This document shows positions 9,501 to 17,321 of a stretch of 32,187 nt of DNA, piece after piece. Each line of letters starts with the position of its first letter. Positions within the stretch are counted from its first letter, which is position 1. Both the position numbers and the translations under genes were made by a program. The stretch is from Balneolales bacterium (GTDB lineage Bacteria; Bacteroidota; Rhodothermia; Balneolales; Natronogracilivirgulaceae): assembly GCA_007134845.1 (NCBI GenBank), contig SLKA01000017.1, positions 1 through 32,187 on the forward strand, written 5' to 3'. Below the pieces are notes generated by a model. The model was not told the DNA's origin. It did no database searches and saw only the letters and a list, made by a program, of their open reading frames with translations.

Positions 9501-9756
9501 TTTTGTAGAAGATGGAAGCTATGTGCGTCTGCGTGAATTATCACTTTCTTACGTTCTTCCAACCGGGTTACTCCAAAGAACTCCCTTCCAGTCGCTTGAA
9601 TTTTCGGCCACCGGATACAATCTGTGGATCAGCACCGATTTCTCATACGGTGATCCAGAAGGAAGCCTCTATGGAAGCGGCAATGGCCAGGGCTTTTACC
9701 ATGCTGTAACTCCAAACACCCGGCAATTTTCCTTCAGCGTAAGATTTTCACTTTAA
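6565..9756 (+). CDS. SusC/RagA-family TonB-linked outer-membrane transporter
   Basis: This is an outer-membrane beta-barrel transporter of about 1063 residues that should import a nutrient (glycan, peptide or similar) with energy from TonB-ExbBD, working with the SusD lipoprotein encoded next. The ATG at 6565 is chosen because GAGG lies six bases upstream and the product then starts with a clean signal peptide (MFRKLLSLALLMSLVLPVYT, cleavage near FAQ at 23). Residues about 25-105 form the carboxypeptidase-D-regulatory-like domain (GTITDSQTGEPLAGANVLV). The TonB-box area and plug follow, with DALSGQFSGVNV, IRGHTSMLGNNQPLFVVDGV and VLKGASATALYGTRAAAGAV, all classic SusC plug motifs. The rest is barrel, ending with the aromatic C-terminal strand FSFSVRFSL. 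No N-terminal signalling (FecA-type) extension is present. No glycan-degrading enzyme is nearby, so the substrate is open. Confidence 0.97.
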   Translation: MFRKLLSLALLMSLVLPVYTFAQSITGTITDSQTGEPLAGANVLVQELQRGASTNLDGEYVVSNVPSGQYSLRVTYLGYSTITRSVTVGPEGLVADFQLREDFLGLDEMVVTALGIEREARSIGYAVQTLDGASILRSQRDNLVDALSGQFSGVNVVGSSGQPGAATRIVIRGHTSMLGNNQPLFVVDGVPISNAEDNMTFAESTLFQGGTSNRGLDLDPNLIENITVLKGASATALYGTRAAAGAVIITTKGSERGERPPQIHFSSTVRASDAIIEGYQTEYTLGNQGFYVSGHPQDRGGFADPREFRLSNGDTIFRPFPPSFTQTTVSWGPHIDDVPQEVFDLHRQNFGEELTFRDPRKDFYQTGLGFDNSMSISGGTATTNYFLSYSNLQQEGIVPGTNLDRNSIMARFGSQLGESWNVNTSVNYVRTDNIWLREGNGTRAYNFGLNFAPINVDLRPVTYEDGFQIMNSQAFNNPFWLSENNRFTSEVNRFIGNTQITYNVTDWLMISERLGIDTYSDIRKEEVNVGTRGRPAGQMFDQRINRTEINSDFSINALYDISEDLRINGLVGHNLNMRSVNQSFQRGEGLNVPDFYHVGNATEVTPYQQTLEQNLVSVYSQITLDYGDYLYLTLTGRNDWSSTLPEDNRSYFYPSASVGFVFTDAFEPLQNNSIISFGKLRASLAQIGADAPVYSLSTTYAQAGPTDAVRGIINFPFRGRNAFLLGSNLGNPELKPEISTEWEIGLETRFLNDRVVLDLAYYDRTIKDQIFNVPVSAATGYMNVLMNAGELRNHGFEVDMGVTPIQTRDFRWNLRGNFSNPTTEVVSLAEGVESIYLAGFTDPQVRIMPDKNGYGIIWSNRRQRNEDGELLIGDNGLPLQDPDLGPIGNVQPDWLANIRTSFNYRGIGLSGLLDIRQGGDVMNMDLFYSSFYGTAGITSDRGSTYVYDGIVASTGEPNAQEIVRDQNYYWNHYGNIFEYFVEDGSYVRLRELSLSYVLPTGLLQRTPFQSLEFSATGYNLWISTDFSYGDPEGSLYGSGNGQGFYHAVTPNTRQFSFSVRFSL

Positions 9757-9801
9757 GCGACTGAACCCAATCCTTTATAATCGTTTATAATTCAGTTTAT
9801 T

Positions 9802-11331
9802 ATGAGACAATTCATATATCTAAAAATCTTCATGGTGTCGCTATTATTAATCAGTATCAGCGCCTGTGACAACTTCCTGGGTATCAACGAGAATCCGAAC
9901 GAACCGGAATTCGTTGAAGCCAATCTGCAGTTGCCGGCCGTGTTGGGGTATTTCTCCTATCGCGTGTTGGCCAATGAACCCGTGCGGGTATCGAGTCAAT
10001 GGATTCAACAAACCGCATGGAATGGTGTTCAACCCTCGGCTGACACCTATAACTATCTGGAAAGCGATCCGAATAATTTCTGGGGAATCTACTCTTATGT
10101 TTCCGTCATGAACAATGCAAATACCATGATTGAACAGACAGAGGGTACGGAGAGCAGGGCATATGCCGGCATTGGCAGGATCGTTTTTGCCTGGAATATG
10201 TCCATCCTGACCGATTTCTTTAATGATGCTCCATTATCCGAGGCATTTGATCCAACCAATCCATCTCCTGCCTATGACACTCAGGAGCAGATCTATACTG
10301 CTGTTTTCGACATGCTTGATGAGGCAATTAGTGAGCTATCCAATCCGGGAGCAATTAATCCTGGTAGCGATGATCAACTTTATGGTGGAAATCTTGGTCA
10401 ATGGATTAAATTGGCAAATACGCTCAAGGCCCGGTTGCATATGCGTCTGACAGAGGCTCCCGGCAATACCCGGACAGCCAGGGCTAATTCCGCTCTCAAT
10501 GCACTCCAGGGTGGCTTTGAAAGCAATGTCGATGATGCGGATTATGCGTATGTAGCGGCAGCCGGATCGGAGAATCCCTGGTTTCAGTTTGCGATTGACG
10601 GCAAGTGGGATACAAGAAACCAGTTGAGCCAACAGTATGTTAATCTTCTTAAAACACTGGAAGATCCCAGACTGCCTGTCCAGGCACGTCAGACTGGTGC
10701 CGTTGTTCAGGCGGGTTTGAATGCTGATTTTTCACCTGTGCCTTTTGACCCTGCCACAATGTTTGCACTTGATGACTCAACCTATTTCGGTCACGAAAAT
10801 GCGCGTCCCGGTATAGGTGCAGGAATTGTTTCTTCCATTGGAAGTTTCTACAGTGCAGCTGATGCCCCATTAAACTGGATCAGCTACGCAGAAGCAAAGT
10901 TTCTGGAAGCTGAAGCGACATTGATGACTAGTGGAGCAGCGGCTGCTGACCCGATTTATCGGGACGCTATTACTGCTTCGATGGAAAAACTGGGAGTGGA
11001 TGCAGGTGATATCGCTGATTACCTGGCTGCACGCCCTGATTTGGGTGGTCTGCCCGCTGATCAGGCTCATGAGCATGTCATTACCCAGAAATACATTGCT
11101 ACATTCCTGACAACGGAACCTTTCAACGATTGGAGAAGAACGGGTTACCCAAGTCTGCAGCTTCCGCAGCCGGCCCCCGATGAAGATCAACTTCGTGTAG
11201 GTGATTTCCCCAGAAGATTCCCCTATCCCGTGAGTGAACTTCAGAACAATGCAGAAAATGCATTAGGTACCGGCGTACCAGCAGGTGTGACCAGTTTGAC
11301 ATACCGTGTATGGTGGGATACCAGAGATTGA
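9802..11331 (+). CDS. SusD/RagB-family outer-membrane lipoprotein (SusD-like_2 type)
   Basis: This 509-residue surface lipoprotein should cap the SusC barrel and bind the substrate. The signal peptide ends with the lipobox SISAC (Cys22). The following DNFLGINENPNEPEF is typical of the SusD-like_2 subgroup, as are NDAPLSEAF, the helix ISYAEAKFLEAEA, and QKYIATF with DWRRTGYPSL near the C-terminus. It starts 45 bp after susC on the same strand and is followed by a strong terminator, so it is the last gene of that unit. The intergenic stretch before it has repeated TTTATAA words but no ribosome binding site. The ligand is not predictable from sequence. Confidence 0.96.
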   Translation: MRQFIYLKIFMVSLLLISISACDNFLGINENPNEPEFVEANLQLPAVLGYFSYRVLANEPVRVSSQWIQQTAWNGVQPSADTYNYLESDPNNFWGIYSYVSVMNNANTMIEQTEGTESRAYAGIGRIVFAWNMSILTDFFNDAPLSEAFDPTNPSPAYDTQEQIYTAVFDMLDEAISELSNPGAINPGSDDQLYGGNLGQWIKLANTLKARLHMRLTEAPGNTRTARANSALNALQGGFESNVDDADYAYVAAAGSENPWFQFAIDGKWDTRNQLSQQYVNLLKTLEDPRLPVQARQTGAVVQAGLNADFSPVPFDPATMFALDDSTYFGHENARPGIGAGIVSSIGSFYSAADAPLNWISYAEAKFLEAEATLMTSGAAAADPIYRDAITASMEKLGVDAGDIADYLAARPDLGGLPADQAHEHVITQKYIATFLTTEPFNDWRRTGYPSLQLPQPAPDEDQLRVGDFPRRFPYPVSELQNNAENALGTGVPAGVTSLTYRVWWDTRD

Positions 11332-11342
11332 TGTAGATATTA

Positions 11343-11358
11343 CGAGTAGTACTACTCG
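11343..11358. repeat. Perfect 16-bp palindrome after susD
   Basis: CGAGTAGT/ACTACTCG is a perfect dyad with no central spacer. It lies 11 bp past the susD stop and 15 bp before the terminator stem. It may be a protein-binding site or an additional 3' structure; nothing in the sequence decides between these. Confidence 0.5.
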
Positions 11359-11373
11359 GTTTCTCAATTTCAT

Positions 11374-11411
11374 AAAACCCTTTGCAGAGTATTCTGCAAA
11401 GGGTTTTTTTT
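11374..11411 (+). terminator. Strong Rho-independent terminator after susD
   Basis: A perfect 15-bp stem (11374-11388 with 11393-11407) closes a four-base GTAT loop and is followed by a run of eight T residues (11404-11411, overlapping the stem base). The stem reads AAAACCCTTTGCAGA and its exact complement. Because the stem base is A-rich on the 5' side, the structure could also work from the opposite strand. It marks the end of the GWxTD–SusCD block and separates it from pyk. Confidence 0.92.
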
Positions 11412-11444
11412 CGCAGAGCAAAACTGCGTGAGTTGGAATCCAGA

Positions 11445-11471
11445 ATGTGCCACTTATCGATGGTGGCACAT
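11445..11471. promoter_or_regulatory. Inverted repeat upstream of pyk, possible operator
   Basis: ATGTGCCAC (11445-11453) and GTGGCACAT (11463-11471) form a perfect 9-bp inverted repeat around a nine-base centre. The site lies about 75-100 bp upstream of the pyk start and just upstream of a candidate promoter. A smaller CGCAG/CTGCG dyad lies at 11412-11428. The spacing of the half-sites suits a dimeric regulator, but I do not recognise the motif. Confidence 0.4.
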
Positions 11472-11492
11472 AATACCAGGTTGTATTTTTTT

Positions 11493-11521
11493 TTGATTTT
11501 CAGACAAAATCCTTATATATA
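11493..11521 (+). promoter_or_regulatory. Candidate promoter of pyk
   Basis: TTGATT (11493-11498) and TATATA (11516-11521) are separated by 17 bases, and the pyk ATG follows 24 bases later. This fits a sigma-70-like layout. Bacteroidota housekeeping promoters usually differ from that consensus, and the stretch is AT-rich, so a chance match is possible. Confidence 0.35.
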
Positions 11522-11545
11522 AATCCACATTTAACAGTCAAGTAA

Positions 11546-12979
11546 ATGTTTATAAGTGATCGAAGAACAAAGCTTGTCTGCACCATCGGGCCGAGCACCA
11601 GCACTCCGGAAATGATAGAGCAGTTGATTCGGGGCGGCATGAATGTCGTCCGGCTCAACTTTTCCCATGGAACCCATGAAATCCATAAAAATAATATCGA
11701 CACGATCCGCAGGCTTTCGGAAAAATTCGATGTCAACATCCCGATTCTGATGGATTTGCAGGGACCGAAAATACGTGTAGGACGCATGAAAGGGGAAGGT
11801 GCGCAGCTCAAGGATCACACCTATGTCAAACTTACTCCGATGGATCTGGAGGGGGACAATGAGATCATCCCCATTGATTATCCCAATCTGGCCCAGGATG
11901 TAAAACCCGGCAATACCATATTGATGGACGACGGGCTCATGGAGCTTAAAATCGTAAAGATCTCCGGGGATGATATCACAGCCAGAGTCATTAATGGCGG
12001 TTTTCTTAAAACAAGAAAGGGGGTAAACCTGCCTAATGTCAAAACCACCATTTCCGCCATCACTGAAAAAGATGTTACAGATCTGGAATTCGGATTAAAG
12101 GAAGGGGTGGATTTTGTAGCCATCTCCTTTGTGCGATCTGCAAGAGATGTGCAGGATCTCATATCCAAAGTGCGCGTTCGTGGAAGCAATGCCGGTATCA
12201 TTGCCAAAATTGAAAAACCGGAAGCATTGGATGAAATCGAGGATATAATACAGCAGGCCGACGGTATAATGGTTGCCCGTGGTGATCTGGGTATAGAAAT
12301 TGCAAGTGAACGCATTCCCCTTATCCAGAAAGACATTATTGATCGGTGCAAAATGGCAGGCAAGCCGGTGATTACAGCCACACAGATGCTTGAGTCCATG
12401 ATGACCAATCCGCGCCCGACACGGGCAGAAAGCTCGGACGTTGCCAACGCCGTACTCGACGGTACCGATGCCGTCATGCTTTCAGGAGAAACCGCTGCTG
12501 GTAAATATCCATTGGAAGCGGTGCGAAATATCGACAATATCTGTCGAAATATTGAAGCAAAAGCGGATGATATTTATCAGACACTGGAGTTTGTCCAGCC
12601 GGAATGGCGGGAAAAACAGATTGTTGAGTCAATGAGTTATTCCTGTGTGTCTGTAGGTGATGCCGTGGAAGCAAAAATTATTGCTGTTATAACTCATTCG
12701 GGGACTACTGCCCGAAGAATTGCAAAATTTCGTCCGCGTGTACCCGTTATAGCATTTACGGAAAGTTCAGAAGTCCGCCGTCAGCTCAATCTGGTTTGGG
12801 GTGTCACATCCATTCAGCTGGATGCCCTATTTGATACCGATACCAGTGTGAAGCGAATGGAGGATTATCTGAAGGAATCCGGACTGGTCAAACAGGGTGA
12901 CCGCATAGTCGTTGCGGCAGGCATGCCGATTTCGAAACGCGGAAGCACCAACATGATCAAGGTGAGTACTATTGAATAA
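11546..12979 (+). CDS. pyk: Pyruvate kinase
   Basis: This cytoplasmic glycolytic enzyme converts phosphoenolpyruvate and ADP to pyruvate and ATP. The 477-residue length matches the bacterial family. Visible motifs in order: RTKLVCTIGPSTSTPEMI at the N-terminus with RLNFSHG, the B-domain entry MDLQGPKIRVG, GVNLPNV, the catalytic IIAKIEKPEA (Lys221), the metal/substrate signature MVARGDLGIE, ITATQMLESMMTNPRPTRAE and DAVMLSGETAAGKYP. The C-terminal domain ends with GDRIVVAAGMPISKRGSTNMI. No active-site residue is missing. It has its own upstream signals after the susD terminator and is followed 99 bp later by the TPR lipoprotein gene. Confidence 0.98.
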   Translation: MFISDRRTKLVCTIGPSTSTPEMIEQLIRGGMNVVRLNFSHGTHEIHKNNIDTIRRLSEKFDVNIPILMDLQGPKIRVGRMKGEGAQLKDHTYVKLTPMDLEGDNEIIPIDYPNLAQDVKPGNTILMDDGLMELKIVKISGDDITARVINGGFLKTRKGVNLPNVKTTISAITEKDVTDLEFGLKEGVDFVAISFVRSARDVQDLISKVRVRGSNAGIIAKIEKPEALDEIEDIIQQADGIMVARGDLGIEIASERIPLIQKDIIDRCKMAGKPVITATQMLESMMTNPRPTRAESSDVANAVLDGTDAVMLSGETAAGKYPLEAVRNIDNICRNIEAKADDIYQTLEFVQPEWREKQIVESMSYSCVSVGDAVEAKIIAVITHSGTTARRIAKFRPRVPVIAFTESSEVRRQLNLVWGVTSIQLDALFDTDTSVKRMEDYLKESGLVKQGDRIVVAAGMPISKRGSTNMIKVSTIE

Positions 12980-13078
12980 AAGCTGATTTATATCAGCTCG
13001 TGTGAAATGGCTTTGCATGGCATGGACTTATTAGGAATGGCCTGCTTGTGATGACTGGAACGTTTGGTGCATCAGATA

Positions 13079-16000
13079 ATGCTTCGTAATCTTCGTTTAC
13101 TCTCGTTTATATTAGTGATGTCACTGTTGATGCAGGGCTGCACAGGTATGCTGCAAAGTTCGTGGCGCGATTTCAATGCCTACTTCAATACCTATTACAA
13201 CGCCAAAACCAGCTTTGAAAGGGGTGTCGAACTGCAGGAGCAGCAGGAAATTTCCATTAACCCCGAACGGCCAATCCGGGTCCATACCACCCCGCGCAGG
13301 GCAGGACTCAGCGACTTTGAACATGCCGCACAGAAAAGTGCCGATGTCATCCGGTTCCATCCCCGGTCACGCTGGGTGGATAACTCCATCATGATGATCG
13401 GCAAGTCCTATTTTTACATGCAGCAGTTTTTCTCGGCTGATCAGAAGTTTCTGGAGCTGCTGGGTACGACGTCGGATCCCGCATTGAGACAGGAGGCCAT
13501 TTTCTGGCGTGGCCGGGCTGCACTGGAGCTCGAGAATTATGTCGAGGGAATCAATTACACGCAATCCCGGCTTTTTTCGACCGAATTCGACTGGGACCGG
13601 CGCATAGAGGCGGATGTCAGGCTTGTGATCGCTCAACTCCTGGTTGCTCGTGGTGAATATGAGGAGGCAGCCGGTTATCTGGCTGATGCATTGCCGGATA
13701 TACGCAACCGGCGCCTTGAAATGCGGGCTTATTTCTTGTACGGTCAGCTTCTGGAAACACTGGAGCGATATGATGATGCTTTCGAAGCCTACAGGCGCAC
13801 CACGCATCAATCCAATCCAAATTACGATCTGATATACCATGCCGAGCGCAAAATGGGACTTGTCGCACGTAAACAGGGTGAGTTGGAGTGGGCCCATGAC
13901 CATTTTGTTTCCATGAGCCGGGATGACCGCCATTTCGAATACATCGCATCCATAGAATATGAAATTGCCCGGACCCTCCATGACAAGGGAAGTTATACTG
14001 CAGCCCGTCAAAAGTATGAGCAGATTCTCCGCAGACGCACACAACCTGCGTCCAGAGAGACACAAGCCCAAATCTACTATGGAATCGCGGAAATTCACAG
14101 GGATTTTTACCTGGATTTCACACTGACAGCAGCCTATTTCGACTCATCCGCAAGCCAGGCCACCAATCTGGAACAACTGCCCAGGAATTTCGATGCCGGA
14201 CTCATGGCGCAATCCTATGGTGAGTACTCCCGGTTGCAGAAGGAGGTCCACCGGCTGGACAGCTTGCTCTGGCTGGGTGAACTGTCCGAAGCAGAATTTG
14301 ACTCGGTGATCAATGTGGTCAGAGAGCGAAAAATTGCCGAAATCGAACAGCAGCAGCGTGATCAGCGTCGTCAGCAGATGGTTACCATAGCCGATATGGA
14401 GGAGGCGGGCACGCAGGCCGATGAGGACACGGATAATGGATTCCTGAATCACAAAAATCCGCAGCTCATGATGCAAAACCGGCAGGCGTTTCAGGCCTTC
14501 TGGGGATCGCGTCCCCTGGTCGATGACTGGCGTCGCATGGAAGCGGTAAGAGTGAATATCGTTCGTCAGTTTGAGGAAGAGGGGGAGGAGGTCGATGATG
14601 TGGATCAGGCAATTGAACAGGCCGTGTCTCCTCAACAGCAAATGGTGGAAATTGATATATCCGGCATCCCATTCTCTGAAGAAGAGCAGATGGAGACCCG
14701 CCGGATGATCGCATCGCATGAATACGAAATTGGCAATGTCTTTTTCACATCACTGGCCATGCCCGACAGTGCAGCACGATACTACCGGAATGTGATGCAG
14801 CGCTTCCCGGACTCGGAGCTTGCCCCTCAGGCAATCTATTCCCTCTCCGAATTGTACCAGTCAGCCGGTGATTCAACGCAGGCGGTGCAGTATGCCATGC
14901 AGCTGGTGGATTTTTATCCCAATACAATTTATGCGGAGCGCATGGCTGATCGCTATAATCTGGAACTGGTTCGTGAAGATTACGTCATGAGCCGTGAGGA
15001 CAGCATCGCCCGGGATTACAGCGAGATTATCGAGCTTGCTCCCTCTGATAACAGAGCTGGAAAACTCAGAATGTTTACAGAACGATATCCGGATGCACCG
15101 CAGGCACCGCAGGCGCTTTACAGATCGGTACTGGATTATATTGAGTCGGCGCGTGAGGATGAGCAATATGCCTATCGAATAAATGAATTATCGACCACCC
15201 GGTACATTTGGGAGCAGGAGAAGGAAGAGTATGAAATCATTCGCGACTCGGTACGTGCCCTTTTGGCTGATTCTGCTTATATGGCTGTTACAATCAGGCA
15301 GGATGCAGAAAGAGAAGCAGAAGATCCGGGATTGATGCCGGCCGGAGAACCGGTTGATGAAGCAGATGCGATGGATGAAGCGGATGCGATGGATGAAGCA
15401 GATGCAATTGATGATGCGGATGCGATGGATGATGCAGATGCGGAGGATGTTGAGCGAATGACGGTTATAGTGGATGATTCAGTTGCCATTTTGGATGACG
15501 TATCTGCTGCCGGGCAGGACACAGCCGCCGCTATGGATGTCCAAGAACCGGAAGCTGCGGAAAGAAGGAAAACGTATCAGTCGCATTTGCAGGACATCCG
15601 TGACAAGACGCTGCTGGAACCCGATTTCTCCGATCTGTTTCCCTATGAGGGTGCTATGTGGGACAGTGCACGCGTTGCGCTTATCACCCTCCGCAATGAG
15701 TATCCGGACTTTCCCAGAATTCGCGTAGTCAATGAACTGGCCGAGGAAATTGAAGTCGACAGGGTGCGTTCCCTGCTTGTGGATACCGACAGGATATACG
15801 AATGCAATGAACTGGACGATCGTCCTGTGATCGAAGGCGGTCTGGAAGGTTTCATCGCTGAGAGCGGATTTCAGCAGGTTATTGATGAATTCCAGACAAG
15901 TGGCACTGTCGTGATCCGGGTTCTCATCGACAAGGAAGGCCATCCTGTTGAAATCCATACCGATGATGAAGATGATGGTCTCGGCATCCTGGAAGCTCTT

Positions 16001-16105
16001 CTGGAGGCGGCGGAACAGCATATGCGCTTTTCAGCTCCTCAGTACACCGGAGTTGCGGTGCAGGTGCAATGCGAGTACACTATCGAGTTCAACTACGATA
16101 ATTAG
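13079..16105 (+). CDS. Large TPR lipoprotein with TonB-C-like C-terminal domain (SprE/PorW-like)
   Basis: The product is about 1008 residues. The ATG at 13079 gives a compact lipoprotein signal (MLRNLRLLSFILVMSLLMQGC, Cys21); a TTG five codons upstream is possible. Directly after the cysteine comes DFNAYFNTYYNAKTSFERGV, which resembles the start of SprE/PorW, TPR lipoproteins that support type IX secretion and gliding. TPR-like helical pairs fill about 70-370 and 555-640 (for example YFLYGQLLETLERYDDAFEA), with a Gln/Arg-rich coiled coil near 405-445. An Asp/Glu/Ala repeat (about 760-790) follows. The last 95 residues (VIEGGLEGF, GTVVIRVLIDKEGHPVEIHT, QVQCEYTIEF) look like a TonB C-terminal domain. 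The fusion would give a lipid-anchored, TPR-scaffolded protein with a TonB-C fold. The TonB-C and TPR calls are good; the SprE/PorW relation is inferred from one motif and overall layout. Confidence 0.8.
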   Translation: MLRNLRLLSFILVMSLLMQGCTGMLQSSWRDFNAYFNTYYNAKTSFERGVELQEQQEISINPERPIRVHTTPRRAGLSDFEHAAQKSADVIRFHPRSRWVDNSIMMIGKSYFYMQQFFSADQKFLELLGTTSDPALRQEAIFWRGRAALELENYVEGINYTQSRLFSTEFDWDRRIEADVRLVIAQLLVARGEYEEAAGYLADALPDIRNRRLEMRAYFLYGQLLETLERYDDAFEAYRRTTHQSNPNYDLIYHAERKMGLVARKQGELEWAHDHFVSMSRDDRHFEYIASIEYEIARTLHDKGSYTAARQKYEQILRRRTQPASRETQAQIYYGIAEIHRDFYLDFTLTAAYFDSSASQATNLEQLPRNFDAGLMAQSYGEYSRLQKEVHRLDSLLWLGELSEAEFDSVINVVRERKIAEIEQQQRDQRRQQMVTIADMEEAGTQADEDTDNGFLNHKNPQLMMQNRQAFQAFWGSRPLVDDWRRMEAVRVNIVRQFEEEGEEVDDVDQAIEQAVSPQQQMVEIDISGIPFSEEEQMETRRMIASHEYEIGNVFFTSLAMPDSAARYYRNVMQRFPDSELAPQAIYSLSELYQSAGDSTQAVQYAMQLVDFYPNTIYAERMADRYNLELVREDYVMSREDSIARDYSEIIELAPSDNRAGKLRMFTERYPDAPQAPQALYRSVLDYIESAREDEQYAYRINELSTTRYIWEQEKEEYEIIRDSVRALLADSAYMAVTIRQDAEREAEDPGLMPAGEPVDEADAMDEADAMDEADAIDDADAMDDADAEDVERMTVIVDDSVAILDDVSAAGQDTAAAMDVQEPEAAERRKTYQSHLQDIRDKTLLEPDFSDLFPYEGAMWDSARVALITLRNEYPDFPRIRVVNELAEEIEVDRVRSLLVDTDRIYECNELDDRPVIEGGLEGFIAESGFQQVIDEFQTSGTVVIRVLIDKEGHPVEIHTDDEDDGLGILEALLEAAEQHMRFSAPQYTGVAVQVQCEYTIEFNYDN
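15356..15445 (+). repeat. Five in-frame 18-bp repeats coding an Asp/Ala-rich hexapeptide
   Basis: Five consecutive 18-bp units (starting at 15356, 15374, 15392, 15410 and 15428) encode variants of DEADAM within the TPR lipoprotein. The first two units differ by a single base, so the array is likely recent and may vary in copy number between strains. It forms an acidic, probably flexible linker before the C-terminal region. Because the unit is a multiple of three, gain or loss of copies keeps the frame. Confidence 0.9.
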
Positions 16106-17199
16106 ACAAAGGGCAATTGTTGCAGGGATGAGGCGCCGGATTCGCTTAACCGGCGGGTCAAAGCCTGATTAATGCGGGAGATTAAAGAAGGACCTTCGTA
16201 TATCAGTCCGGTATACAGCTGGAGCAGATTGGCTCCGGTTGAAATCATTCGGACTGCCTTTTCCGGTGTGTCAATACCGCCGCAAGCGATCAGCAACCTG
16301 TCAGATGGCAGCATGCTTCGGAAATATTCAATCCGCTTCAATGTACCGGGAAACAAAGGGGGGCCACTCAGACCGCCCTGGCCGATCTTTTCAAGACGTT
16401 CGTCGGATGTCAGCAGACCATTCCGGTGTGATGAGGTATTGGTGAGAACATAGCCCCGTATATCCCGGTCCTCGCAGATGGTGAGAAGCTCCTGAGTCGT
16501 GCCGGTGTCGGTATCCGGCGAAAACTTGACCAGGATCGGTGGATCACTGTCCTGCCGTTCAGCGAGGATTCCGTCAAGAAGCTCTGCAAGAGCTGTTTTT
16601 TCCTCAAACGTCTTGCCCTCCCTGGTATTTGGACAGGATACATTCAGGCTGATGTAGTCGGCAGTCTCGCGGGCAAAACGGTAACTGATGATATAATCCC
16701 GGATGGCATCGTCACCGGTAATTTCGGGATCATGAGTTTTGGCAATGTTGATACCGGTCGGAAATCCATCAAAAAGTACCGGATTTCGCTGTTTTTTATT
16801 CATGATGCCACGGCATACCGTCTCCGCGCCTTCGTTATACAATCCCATCCGGTTAATCAGGGCCCGGTCCTTTTTCAGCCGGAAAAGCCGCGGGCCCGGG
16901 TTGCCCGGTGACGGTTTCGCGGTGATGCTTCCGTACTCTGCATAACCGAATCCAATAAATCGGAGCAGACCGGTATAAGCGGCATTTTTATCAAAGCCCG
17001 CAGCAATTCCCACGGGATTCTGAAATTGTATTCCGGCCATTTCCTGTTCTAGCTGCGGCCACCTTCCGGCATGTCTCCGAACCATGCGGTGCCCGGCCAA
17101 TGGCGTGGAACAGACGGCTTCACCCAGGGCTGTAGCAACACGATGCGCATTCTCCGGATCCAGTTGAAAAAGGAGAGGACGGACCAGGGAGGTGTACAT
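16102..17199 (-). CDS. pyrD: Dihydroorotate dehydrogenase (quinone), class 2
   Basis: This FMN enzyme oxidises dihydroorotate to orotate in pyrimidine synthesis and passes electrons to the quinone pool at the inner membrane. The start MYTSLVRPLLFQLDPENAH (ATG at 17199) is the typical class 2 N-terminal helix; a GTG further upstream would add 32 unrelated residues. Seen in order in the 365-residue product: GIAAGFDKNA, EYGSITAKPSPGNPGPRLFR, NRMGLYNEGA, LNVSCPNT with the class 2 catalytic serine (Ser188), VLTNTSS, GLSGPPL, and the FMN-phosphate site ACGGIDTPEKA with ANLLQLYTGLIYEGP. The stop codon overlaps that of the convergent TPR gene (TTAG at 16102-16105). It is divergent from folC across 122 bp. 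Confidence 0.97.
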   Translation of the reverse strand: MYTSLVRPLLFQLDPENAHRVATALGEAVCSTPLAGHRMVRRHAGRWPQLEQEMAGIQFQNPVGIAAGFDKNAAYTGLLRFIGFGYAEYGSITAKPSPGNPGPRLFRLKKDRALINRMGLYNEGAETVCRGIMNKKQRNPVLFDGFPTGINIAKTHDPEITGDDAIRDYIISYRFARETADYISLNVSCPNTREGKTFEEKTALAELLDGILAERQDSDPPILVKFSPDTDTGTTQELLTICEDRDIRGYVLTNTSSHRNGLLTSDERLEKIGQGGLSGPPLFPGTLKRIEYFRSMLPSDRLLIACGGIDTPEKAVRMISTGANLLQLYTGLIYEGPSLISRINQALTRRLSESGASSLQQLPFV

Positions 17200-17321
17200 A
17201 AGCGGGTTAAAATCGGGGGTGAAAAAGTAAAATGACAGTGCAGGATGAGAAAACCACCTGTTTCTTTCGTTGCAATATACGATATTCGGAGGCACACATC
17301 GTTTAAAATTTATTTACCAAA

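Noticed and set aside
11464-11487. TGGCAC upstream of pyk as a sigma-54 -24 element
   Set aside because: The expected -12 TTGC element is missing at the required spacing; the word is part of the inverted repeat.
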